This document shows, piece by piece, positions 1-7,908 of a DNA stretch of 64,000 nucleotides. The stretch spans positions 1,612,001 to 1,676,000 of the forward strand of contig CP047423.1 in NCBI GenBank assembly GCA_014058405.1, in the 5' to 3' direction. Both the position numbers and the translations under genes were made by a program. The notes beneath the pieces were generated by a model. It was given only the letters and a program-made list of their open reading frames with translations, was not told the origin of the DNA and made no database searches. The stretch's first letter is position 1. Each line of letters begins with the position of its first letter. The stretch comes from Candidatus Nitrospira kreftii (GTDB taxonomy: Bacteria > Nitrospirota > Nitrospiria > Nitrospirales > Nitrospiraceae).

Positions 1-1591
1 CTTGGAGTTGAGCATTGGCACAGGACAACTCTTCGGTTCGTTGCTCGATGCGTTCTTCTAAATGCTGAGTGAGTTCGGCAAGCTCAGAGTAGGCCTTGGC
101 ATTGTCGATAGCAGCCGCAACGTGACCGGCAATTGTGAGTAGAATGTGGAGATCATCCTCGTTGCATGGGTGTGGCCCTCTGTCCGCCCCCAGATACCCC
201 AGAACCTTGGCATGGCTTTGGAGTGGTACAGCAACAAAGGACTGAACCCCCGAGCGGCGCATTAAGTCGAGCACTGGTTGTTGTATCCGATGAGCAACGG
301 TTCCAAGATCATGGATCAGTAAGGGTTTGCCAAGAATGACAAGCTCAGCCGTCATGCTGTCCTTGGTGATGGGTATTTCGAAACGGCGGCTTGCCTCCTG
401 GATATCGGGAGGAAATCCCACACTTTGAGCGATAACGACACTATTCCGTTCAGAATTTTTGAGAAAGACCACCATTCTGGAAAAGCCCAGATTCTCAGTC
501 AGTAACCAGAGCACCGAGTCGAGAAGCTGGTTCATATCAAACATATTTGCACTCGCAACTGCAGTGCTGACTTTGTGTGCAGTCGTCAGCTGCTTGATCT
601 GCCTTCTGATCGTTTCGAGGTTCAAGCTGATCGCCTGATTCCGCTCATGCAGAGATTGCGTCATCACATTGAAAGCTTGGGTGAGCTGGCCTACTTCATC
701 ACTCGTGGAGGCAGTAAGCGGAACCGGTGCCTCATGTCCATCTGCGAGTTGCCGAGCTGCACCGGCCAGACTCCGCAGCGGTGTCGTAATGCGAGAGGTG
801 AGCAGGTGCGCACTGAGAATGCCTGCGGCGATGATGAGCAACGTCAAAAGCGCGACATTGCGGATAATAATCAGCAAGGCCCCTTTAGCCTGTGCATCGG
901 TTAGCCCGATGCGGACCACACCAACTACTGACGAGTTGGTGGTTGGGGATGAGGGACCTCTCTTTTCTTCTTCGAGCTCGTCCGATAGTTGGGACGGGTG
1001 AGCCGTATCCCTGATGACCGGCATCGCAAAGTCGAACAGGGTTTCTTTCCGAACCAAAAAAGGAAGGAGCCAGTCTGACGATTCATCTTGCGGGATCAAT
1101 TCCCGTTTAGACGAGAGTACGAATCTGGTGATGACCGGAGCAGTCAGGGGAGCATGGAGTAGCGACTCGGAAACGCTATCGTCTGGGTAGATCGGTTGCT
1201 GGGTGGTTTTTGGTGATCCACCGGGCATTCTCCTCGTGCGCTTGCTCTGTTGATCCAGGATACGCCCGTCAGAAGCCGTGATCACCAGATAGACGACACG
1301 GTCGATCGCCATGAGACTGTGCATGAACTGGCCAAGCGTTTCCCGATCTTCCAAGACAATCCCACCGATTCGAAAATGGTCGTTCTGTACTGTATTGGTG
1401 AGGAGGATCGTGCCTAGTTCTTGGAGATTCTCTGCCATAGCCCTGCGTCTCGTTTCGATGAAATACCAGCTTAATGACGAACAAGTCACGATAAGAATGA
1501 TGCTGAACAACAAGACAAACTTCAACCGAAGCCCAAAAAACCTTGTGATGGAGTGTGAGCGAAGGTCTCGGTTCATGCGTTCAGTGTCCAT
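1..1591 (-). CDS. membrane sensor protein, HAMP-GAF, partial (probable histidine kinase)
   Basis: The frame is open from the ATG at 1591 to the window edge (530 codons) and has no stop, so the C-terminus is missing. I translated it by hand. A membrane segment lies at about residues 15-37, followed by an extracytoplasmic region of about 190 residues. A second membrane segment (about 225-250) leads into a HAMP linker with the ITTPLRSL and DEVGQLTQAFN signatures. A GAF domain follows (about 330-490), then a coiled coil rich in EERIEQRTEEL, as usually precedes a HisKA domain. The kinase core itself is outside the window, so histidine kinase is an inference; a diguanylate cyclase is possible. An ATG at 1576 is an alternative start. 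The substrate-binding protein gene ends 12 bp upstream, which suggests co-transcription and a shared signal. Confidence 0.8.
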   Translation of the reverse strand, partial: MDTERMNRDLRSHSITRFFGLRLKFVLLFSIILIVTCSSLSWYFIETRRRAMAENLQELGTILLTNTVQNDHFRIGGIVLEDRETLGQFMHSLMAIDRVVYLVITASDGRILDQQSKRTRRMPGGSPKTTQQPIYPDDSVSESLLHAPLTAPVITRFVLSSKRELIPQDESSDWLLPFLVRKETLFDFAMPVIRDTAHPSQLSDELEEEKRGPSSPTTNSSVVGVVRIGLTDAQAKGALLIIIRNVALLTLLIIAAGILSAHLLTSRITTPLRSLAGAARQLADGHEAPVPLTASTSDEVGQLTQAFNVMTQSLHERNQAISLNLETIRRQIKQLTTAHKVSTAVASANMFDMNQLLDSVLWLLTENLGFSRMVVFLKNSERNSVVIAQSVGFPPDIQEASRRFEIPITKDSMTAELVILGKPLLIHDLGTVAHRIQQPVLDLMRRSGVQSFVAVPLQSHAKVLGYLGADRGPHPCNEDDLHILLTIAGHVAAAIDNAKAYSELAELTQHLEERIEQRTEELSCANAQLQ

Positions 1592-1603
1592 CGATCGATC
1601 TGC

Positions 1604-2575
1604 TCAATATGTATCATCGATCAGGCTATCCAGTTCCTTGGGAATCGCGATCTCCAAATAGCGCACCGTCTTCTGATTCACCGAAATACTGACTCGTTGA
1701 ACGCTAATCGGCTTCGACGGGAATGATTTCTCACCATCCAAAATGCGTTTCGCAAGGAGACCAGTTTCCCGGCCGATTTCGCTGTGGCGAATAGACAAAC
1801 TGGCCAGCGCACCCAGGCGCGTAAACTCTGAGGAAAAGCCGATGACAGGGATCTGTTTAGCCAGTGCGGATTCGATGAGAAAGCGAACCGACTCGTCTGT
1901 CAGCACCGTCGAGTCTGGGATTAGCCACAAGGCCTCCGACGAGGCAAGAAGCGATCGTAGTTGTTGGGAAAATTCTTTTTCGTTCTCAACAGGGAAGCCT
2001 TGCAGCTGAAAATCGTAGCCTGCAGCGTGTGTTGCCGCCTCCTTGATCTTGGCGGCCGTCTTGGCCGGGTCGTAGAGAACGCCGATCCGCCGTATCGTCG
2101 GCAAGAGTGCGCGGACGATCTTGAACTGTCGTTCGGCCGGAATGGCCGGGAGGATACCTGTCATGTTGGCTGCGGTCAGTCCGTGTTTCAAAGGATCGAG
2201 GATCATCATGTAGAGAACGGGAATATCAGAAATTTCCAGCTTAGCCGCCAGCGCCGCCTTGAGCCCGACGGCGACGACGAGAGAAGATTCTGAACCGCGG
2301 ATTTTCCTGGCCAGCTGTTTGCCTTGCTCCAGGTCACCGCGCAAATCATATTCTGCATAGATGGCTGCCCCTGGCGCAGTTGCTTTGAAACCTTGAATGG
2401 CCTCATTGTAGGCCGTAAGGTCTGATGACTTGAGGATGGCGATCTCGATGTCGGCCGCTTCACTAGGAAGAGGGAAAACGTACCAAAGCGTGATGATGAC
2501 GATAAACGCTTCCAGCCATAGACAGGACGAGGGTAGCATTCTCGATATCCGGTCTGTACCAATCAGGAGGATCAT
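1604..2575 (-). CDS. ABC transporter substrate-binding protein (ABC_sub_bind family)
   Basis: This 323-residue protein has a hydrophobic N-terminal export segment (about 13-40) ending near PSEAADIEIAIL. The mature part follows the TrpX-like/ABC_sub_bind fold: an N-terminal lobe with LVVAVGLKAA, a hinge region with TGILPAIPAERQ, and a second lobe with RIGVLYDP and IPVIGFSSEF. No permease or ATPase gene is adjacent. The next gene downstream is a membrane sensor, so this protein may deliver a ligand to the sensor rather than to a transporter; that role is inference. An internal ATG at 2539 would also leave a signal peptide. There is no clear ribosome-binding site for either start. Confidence 0.8.
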   Translation of the reverse strand: MILLIGTDRISRMLPSSCLWLEAFIVIITLWYVFPLPSEAADIEIAILKSSDLTAYNEAIQGFKATAPGAAIYAEYDLRGDLEQGKQLARKIRGSESSLVVAVGLKAALAAKLEISDIPVLYMMILDPLKHGLTAANMTGILPAIPAERQFKIVRALLPTIRRIGVLYDPAKTAAKIKEAATHAAGYDFQLQGFPVENEKEFSQQLRSLLASSEALWLIPDSTVLTDESVRFLIESALAKQIPVIGFSSEFTRLGALASLSIRHSEIGRETGLLAKRILDGEKSFPSKPISVQRVSISVNQKTVRYLEIAIPKELDSLIDDTY

Positions 2576-3013
2576 GATTGTGCTGTTCGAGCAGAACCCA
2601 TCGAACAGTGCCTTCTCTTCCTCAAAGGGGATGGTCTGTTTCCGAGTTGCCGTGGGTCCATTGAGAAGGAAGAATTGTGAAGGAGAACTTCCACGAGCGG
2701 CATGAGGGTGTCACGTTGGTCGCTGGTGGACTGTTTCATGACATGGTTCTTCTGGTTCTGCCTCAATCGTCCACTGCTGTGGACGACGTGCAGGTTGCCA
2801 TGCGGCTTCTACATCGAACGGCTGTACTCCTGTGATACAGCAAGCCCTGTGCCTATTCTATCGTGAGATGCAGGAAGTCCATCTCTGCCGATTAGAAAGC
2901 CAGAATTCAGTAGTTACCGATATGGAGGTTGTCACGCCTGCTGAATCAAAATGTAGTCACACTGAATCAAAATAGATTCATCCGACCGGGTTCAACTCCA
3001 ATGCCATAGAATG
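2576..3013. other. intergenic region without a recognisable gene
   Basis: No convincing gene is seen between the DUF928 gene and the substrate-binding protein gene. Short open frames on both strands have no ribosome-binding site or family resemblance. The stretch 2941-2976 holds two copies of CTGAATCAAAAT, 22 bp apart. The second copy runs into a small inverted repeat TGAATC-aaaata-GATTCA (2961-2978). A promoter for the leftward substrate-binding protein/sensor pair should lie here but I cannot place it. Confidence 0.5.
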
Positions 3014-3766
3014 CTATCGGGACTTATCGGGCTGGCTCTCCAGGGACTTCAAATCCCAGTCCGCGACACCGTTAAGTCCGACTTGTCGCAGGAGCGCTGC
3101 TCGTAGCCTTCGAAGCGACGGATCAGTCGGTTCTTTCTCGATCAGCGAACAGACACACCCCATCGCATCGTACCAGAATCCGATGAGGGCATTCGTGCGG
3201 ACGCTTTCCCGATCACACGTCAAGTTCACGGACGTCACCGTGAGGCACTCGTTGAATTCGCATCGTTCGATCATTCCACCCGCGACGATATCCCTGGATG
3301 GAGATTCGGAATTGGGACTGGCTGACACAAACCAGCGGTATTGAACGTTGGGCTCGAGCATCACTCCTAACGCTTTTAGGTCAATCGACTGGACTCCGGC
3401 CTTCGTTGGAACGGGGAGGGCTCCTTCATACAGCGGAGCAATCTTCTGGGTGTCATTCAGGGTGAACCGCAGCGGATAGGTTGTCGGTTTTGAGAGATAC
3501 CAATTCAACGTCGGTGTCTGCTTTACGGTCAGGCCGACATGGTCCGGAACCAAGGCGACGAGTTCTGGCTCAAGACTCTCTGACCCTCGCAAGGTGCCGC
3601 CCACTCGCGCGCGAGGCGTCAGCTTCTTCGGTGGCGTGTAGACAGGAAGCTGAAGGTCATCCTGTTGAATCATTTGTGTTTGTGTCGGCTGTTCCGCCGA
3701 GGCGGAGGTGTGCATTCCCGCGACGATCATCACGATGCTGATCCCTATGACAACAAGAGCGTTCAC
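3014..3766 (-). CDS. DUF928 domain exported protein
   Basis: This 250-residue protein has a signal peptide (residues 1-24, ending in ASA). The body matches the DUF928 family known mainly from cyanobacteria: RARVGGTLRG near the start, LVPDHVGLTVKQTPTLNWYL, then a beta-rich portion with the PNVQYRWFVS motif typical of the family. The function of DUF928 is unknown. In this locus it is the last gene after tpsA, tpsB and the CHAT gene, with only 12 bp separating it from the CHAT stop codon, so it is very probably co-transcribed. A periplasmic or outer-membrane-associated accessory role in two-partner secretion is inference from context. The start codon is preceded by GAAAGGAG. Confidence 0.85.
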   Translation of the reverse strand: MNALVVIGISIVMIVAGMHTSASAEQPTQTQMIQQDDLQLPVYTPPKKLTPRARVGGTLRGSESLEPELVALVPDHVGLTVKQTPTLNWYLSKPTTYPLRFTLNDTQKIAPLYEGALPVPTKAGVQSIDLKALGVMLEPNVQYRWFVSASPNSESPSRDIVAGGMIERCEFNECLTVTSVNLTCDRESVRTNALIGFWYDAMGCVCSLIEKEPTDPSLRRLRAALLRQVGLNGVADWDLKSLESQPDKSR

Positions 3767-3778
3767 GATGCTCTCCTT

Positions 3779-6124
3779 TCACAGCCAGTTGTTCAACAGC
3801 AGGAATGGTGACCAGTAGGCCGGATGTTCATAAATCCGGTCGTCCAAGAGTTTCATTTGAGCACGCTGGAGCGCGACGGCTTTAGAGAGAGAGGGATTCC
3901 GTAGCTGTCGATAAAATTCTGAGATCAACGAGGCTGAGGCCTCGTCGTTGATGAACCAGAGCGTGGCCAACGCGCTTCGGGCTCCGGCTTTTAGCGCCAC
4001 ACCAGCGAGGCCCAGTGCCGCGCGATCATCGCCGATCCCGGTTTGACACGCGCTCAAGGTCAACAATTCAAGTGGCTCCTCCCGAAACCGAAAGAGGCCG
4101 ACCAAGTGATCGAGTTGTTGCATCGTCACTTTCCCATCGAACGTGAGGAGGAACGAGTCATTGACCTCGGTCGAAAACTTGCCATGTGTTCCGATGTGCA
4201 ACACACTATATCCTCCATCACGCAATTCTTGTTCCAGCTTCGCCGTCCGGAAGGCGTCGTTGAGCAGTTGGTCACCTCTGTAGAGCTGCTCGATAGATGC
4301 CACTTCTTCGGCGACGTAGGGAAGGGGAGGGAACCCTTGCACGGACTTGGTGAGGCCGGCCGTCAGAAACCGTAACGTAGAGCGGTTGAGTGGTCGAGGA
4401 TCGGTTAAGGTGATGCCGGGTGTCATGGCGAGAGCAAATTTCTTGATCAAGAACGAGGACCCATCGTGGAGGGCCGCCAAGGGAATCGTCCGCAAGGCGC
4501 TGTCCGGCACCAACACCAACGTGGTGATCTGTTGCCGGGACAGTTCCGCTTCCAACGGACGAATCAGCCATTCGTAGAGCTGTTGCGCATGGGGGAGGTA
4601 CTCTCGGGTGGTTCGTTTCTCCACGAGGCGGCGGAACGCCCGCACCTCCTGTGTCAATCGATCCGCGGATACGTCGACCGGAATGCGCTGTAACCCGGAC
4701 GGAAGGCTGACGAGCAACTCCAGCCTCGACGCAAACATGATGGGATAGATGACGGCCGTCTCCGGCGAGAGTCGGTCGAACGTCGTCAGCTTCGCGCGGG
4801 CCGCGTCGACACAGTCGTCTTTGAAATAGTCTCGAAGCTCGGCGGTTTTATAGGCTTCGATCGCGTCGCGCGCGGCGACTAAATAACCTTGGGTGGCCTG
4901 CTCGCCTTCAGTGAGGGCAGCCCGTTGAAGTAAGAGGTCGGCGAGTTCAAAGAACAATGGCTTCATGCTGTCCTGACCGGCTACAGGACCTTCTGTAGAA
5001 GCCTGTGCGATCTCAACCCGAATGGGTTGGAGCGTGGAGGCCGCTTGCCGGTAGGACGCAATGGCATTGTCCAATTGGCCGGTCGAAGCCAAGAGGCGGC
5101 CCAATTGCCATTGCCAACGATAGAGTGATTCCGGCGCATCTACTGCTTGCGCGGCGAAGAGCGCTCGCCTGGTGAGCTGCAAGGCCTCGTCCATACGGAA
5201 TTCTGTTTCGTAGAGATGCCCGAGATACCCGAGGGCATAGGACAGCGTCCTCTTGTCGCCCCGTTGTTCGGCGATGGTGGACGCTTCTTGGAGTACGCCC
5301 GCGGTTCGCAGGACAAGGGGGTCATGCTCCTGGGGGAGTTGAGGAAGCAGTCGCTGATAGCCTAGAGCGATCCCAATCAGAGCGAGTGATTTGTCGCGAG
5401 ACGGCGGCAGGTCTTTTAAGTGGTCGAGCCCCGAGTCGAGAGCGGTGCGGCTGTTCAGGGGTTGACCGAGTCGCGCAAGAGCTCGGGCGGCATTGGTGTG
5501 GGCCGTCACCGTGAGCAGCGGTAACTTGGCGTCTTGTGAATGGGTAATGCTTTCCCGGAAGGCAGCTAGCGCCTCCTTGTCTTGTTGCTGTATAGCGAAC
5601 AGCACTCCGAGATCGTTCTGCGTGGTCGCCATGAGCGGCGAGGTATTCTGTTGTTTTGCCAAGGCCGACGCTTGACGGAGGTATTCTGAGGCTTCGGTCA
5701 CTCGCCCGAGCGTCAAGTAGGTGCGTCCTAAATGACCGAGGGCGGTGGCTTCAGGAATGGGATCATCGCTCTTGTGCGCAATGGCCAGCGCAAGTTCCAG
5801 CGATTGCAGTGCCTGCTTGGATTGTCCCAAGCCCATCGCGGCCTGGGCCGAGAGGACGAGCGCTTCGACCTGTGCGGGCCTGTTTCCGGAACCTTTGTAG
5901 AGTTCTACGGCTTGCTTCCAGTGAGATAGGGCCTCGCCGAAGGCGCCACGTTGAAAAGCGAGTCCTCCCTCTTTCATCGCTGAGCCGGCAGGGGTCGAGG
6001 TGTCGTGAGATTCTGAGGGTGTGACGAGGAAGAGCACCACCACCACCAATAGGAGGACGCGAACTCCGCGCTGGATCAGCGGATTCAATGAGCGAGTGCG
6101 TGCCACTCTGGAGTCTCTTGTCAT
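3779..6124 (-). CDS. exported TPR-CHAT domain protein (caspase-like fold)
   Basis: I place the start at the ATG at 6124 because it overlaps the TAA of the tpsB gene (TAATG), a typical coupling arrangement; an open frame extends to 6214. Residues about 18-35 form a signal or anchor segment rich in Val and Leu. TPR-like helical repeats fill about residues 40-400. A CHAT domain occupies about 500-781. The proposed catalytic pair is visible: His in VLHIGTHGKF and Cys in LTLSACQTGIGD, followed by the conserved GLAGVALKAGARSALATLW stretch. CHAT proteins belong to clan CD peptidases (caspase/gingipain relatives). The hydrophobic N-terminus implies action outside the cytoplasm, possibly processing the neighbouring TpsA exoprotein; that role is inference. 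Confidence 0.88.
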   Translation of the reverse strand: MTRDSRVARTRSLNPLIQRGVRVLLLVVVVLFLVTPSESHDTSTPAGSAMKEGGLAFQRGAFGEALSHWKQAVELYKGSGNRPAQVEALVLSAQAAMGLGQSKQALQSLELALAIAHKSDDPIPEATALGHLGRTYLTLGRVTEASEYLRQASALAKQQNTSPLMATTQNDLGVLFAIQQQDKEALAAFRESITHSQDAKLPLLTVTAHTNAARALARLGQPLNSRTALDSGLDHLKDLPPSRDKSLALIGIALGYQRLLPQLPQEHDPLVLRTAGVLQEASTIAEQRGDKRTLSYALGYLGHLYETEFRMDEALQLTRRALFAAQAVDAPESLYRWQWQLGRLLASTGQLDNAIASYRQAASTLQPIRVEIAQASTEGPVAGQDSMKPLFFELADLLLQRAALTEGEQATQGYLVAARDAIEAYKTAELRDYFKDDCVDAARAKLTTFDRLSPETAVIYPIMFASRLELLVSLPSGLQRIPVDVSADRLTQEVRAFRRLVEKRTTREYLPHAQQLYEWLIRPLEAELSRQQITTLVLVPDSALRTIPLAALHDGSSFLIKKFALAMTPGITLTDPRPLNRSTLRFLTAGLTKSVQGFPPLPYVAEEVASIEQLYRGDQLLNDAFRTAKLEQELRDGGYSVLHIGTHGKFSTEVNDSFLLTFDGKVTMQQLDHLVGLFRFREEPLELLTLSACQTGIGDDRAALGLAGVALKAGARSALATLWFINDEASASLISEFYRQLRNPSLSKAVALQRAQMKLLDDRIYEHPAYWSPFLLLNNWL

Positions 6125-7908
6125 TAGAAGGCCTGAACGACTGCCTGAAGATGAATGCCATAGTCCTGCAAATTGCCTGACGGATGGTCTACGTGATTGA
6201 GTGGGACTCCCCAATAAAGCTCAAACCGAGCCCGATCTCTCGGCAACACAGCCCAACGGATCCCCAATCCGACACTTGCCAATGTCTGAGGGTCGGGAGT
6301 GTCGCCCTTGGCTTGCCAGGCCCGACCGACGTCCACGAACTGAGCGAATTGCAGGAGCGGTTCGCCGCTGGCATAGCGGAGCAATGGAAAACGTGATTCG
6401 ACGGAGAAGATAAATCCGTTGTCGCGAATCAAGGTGTTCTCACGATATCCGCGGACACTAAACCGTCCTCCGAGGGGAATCTGCTCGAGCGGAAAGAGAC
6501 GATCGTTGGCAATCTGGAGGTTCATCTGTCCCAGTAGCTGCATGCCCCACCAATCGTCGAAACGCCGAACGCCCTGGAGTTGTCCCAACCAGGAAAAAAA
6601 TCGTCCATCGGGCAAGGGGCCGGCATTGGAGGTAGCGTTCAGGACGTCTAGTCCAACGGAAAATCGGGAGCGTGCAGCAATGACTGAGGTGGGTGTGCGA
6701 TGGACATATTCTTGAATAAAGCGCAAGGCGCTCACCGAGCTCACGCCGGTATCCGACGAACCAGGAATGAGGAGAGGGGTTCCACCGACGCTATCGAGCG
6801 CGGACGTGATCTTGTTATGAAGCCGTTCGCCCGTAATGGCGACGGCGAATTCGTCAGTGAGCGTGCGATAGATTGGATGCCGAAGGGTGAAGCCGATGAT
6901 TTCTGACTCGGAATTCAAGTCCAAGAAACTAAACTGATCGCTGACCACCACAAAATCATTTCGGCGATAGGAGGCCGTGAATGTCGTGTCGTAGCGGTTG
7001 AGGGGGAGGGTATAGGCCACATCAATGACCGGATGGACTCCACGCGAGCCACCATAGGTGACGCTGAGGGGGTCTCCATGGCCGGTCACATTCTGATGGG
7101 CGACCGTCATCAACCCTCGCTCAGCTCCGACAACCGGCGTCTGGTAGTTGCTGAACTCCACCCACATTTTCCATGGACTCTGTTCTTTGACTTTGACGTT
7201 CAAGAGGCTTTCCCCACGCTGGTCGCCGGGGCGCAATTCGGCGTTAATCTGCTCAATCCGAGGATCTTGTTGGAGGAATTGCAATCGCGTTTGGAGTGGT
7301 TCCATCCGGAGTGGAGGGCCGGCCCCTCGCGCAATGCGGTCACTAATATACCCGGGCTGAAACCAATTGGTCCCTTCGACGTTAATGCCTGAGAGCGCCC
7401 CTTCGACAATCTGGAACTGAATCACCCCATCTTTCACGTCCTGATCGGGAATCACGGCGCCGGAGGTGATATAGCCGTTGTTCACGTACAAGAGAGTGAG
7501 TGCGAGCCGCAGCCGTTCTAAATCCTCGGTGGTCAGGGTGCGATTTTCATAGGGTGTGACGACGGCGGCGATCTCCTCATTGGGGAACACGGTATTCCCC
7601 GTCACCACGATGGACTTGACGAAGACTTGTATCTGGCCGAGCTGTTGCTGCGCACCGTCCTCCGGTGGTGTCGATGGCACCGATGGCAGCACGGGGCTCG
7701 GTGGAGGCATGGAGGGACGTCTGAATTCCTTCTTCAGCGGGGAAGGGGGTTCGCCAGATCGCAGCGTCGGGTCGAAGATGGGAGGAGTGGATATTTGAGC
7801 AAACAGCGGTGCAGCGGTCATGGTGGCAGTCATCTCCAGGCTGGAGAGGAAGAATACGATCACAAAGCGGCGGTTCCAAGGCACCAGACGATGAGCACCT
7901 CCTGTCAT
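6124..7908 (-). CDS. TpsB outer-membrane transporter (ShlB/FhaC/HecB family)
   Basis: This 594-residue protein secretes the partner TpsA exoprotein across the outer membrane. A signal peptide (about 1-38, ending APLFAQ) is followed by a Pro-rich linker and a POTRA region (about 90-170; IVVTGNTVFPNEEI, NNGYITSGAVIPDQ, IQFQIVEGAL). The rest is a beta-barrel of the Omp85/TpsB type. The conserved VRGY motif, which places the plug loop in FhaC, is present in RFSVRGYRENT. The start overlaps the tpsA stop codon by 4 bp (ATGA), and the stop overlaps the CHAT gene start by one base. Length and domain order are normal for the family. Confidence 0.93.
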   Translation of the reverse strand: MTGGAHRLVPWNRRFVIVFFLSSLEMTATMTAAPLFAQISTPPIFDPTLRSGEPPSPLKKEFRRPSMPPPSPVLPSVPSTPPEDGAQQQLGQIQVFVKSIVVTGNTVFPNEEIAAVVTPYENRTLTTEDLERLRLALTLLYVNNGYITSGAVIPDQDVKDGVIQFQIVEGALSGINVEGTNWFQPGYISDRIARGAGPPLRMEPLQTRLQFLQQDPRIEQINAELRPGDQRGESLLNVKVKEQSPWKMWVEFSNYQTPVVGAERGLMTVAHQNVTGHGDPLSVTYGGSRGVHPVIDVAYTLPLNRYDTTFTASYRRNDFVVVSDQFSFLDLNSESEIIGFTLRHPIYRTLTDEFAVAITGERLHNKITSALDSVGGTPLLIPGSSDTGVSSVSALRFIQEYVHRTPTSVIAARSRFSVGLDVLNATSNAGPLPDGRFFSWLGQLQGVRRFDDWWGMQLLGQMNLQIANDRLFPLEQIPLGGRFSVRGYRENTLIRDNGFIFSVESRFPLLRYASGEPLLQFAQFVDVGRAWQAKGDTPDPQTLASVGLGIRWAVLPRDRARFELYWGVPLNHVDHPSGNLQDYGIHLQAVVQAF

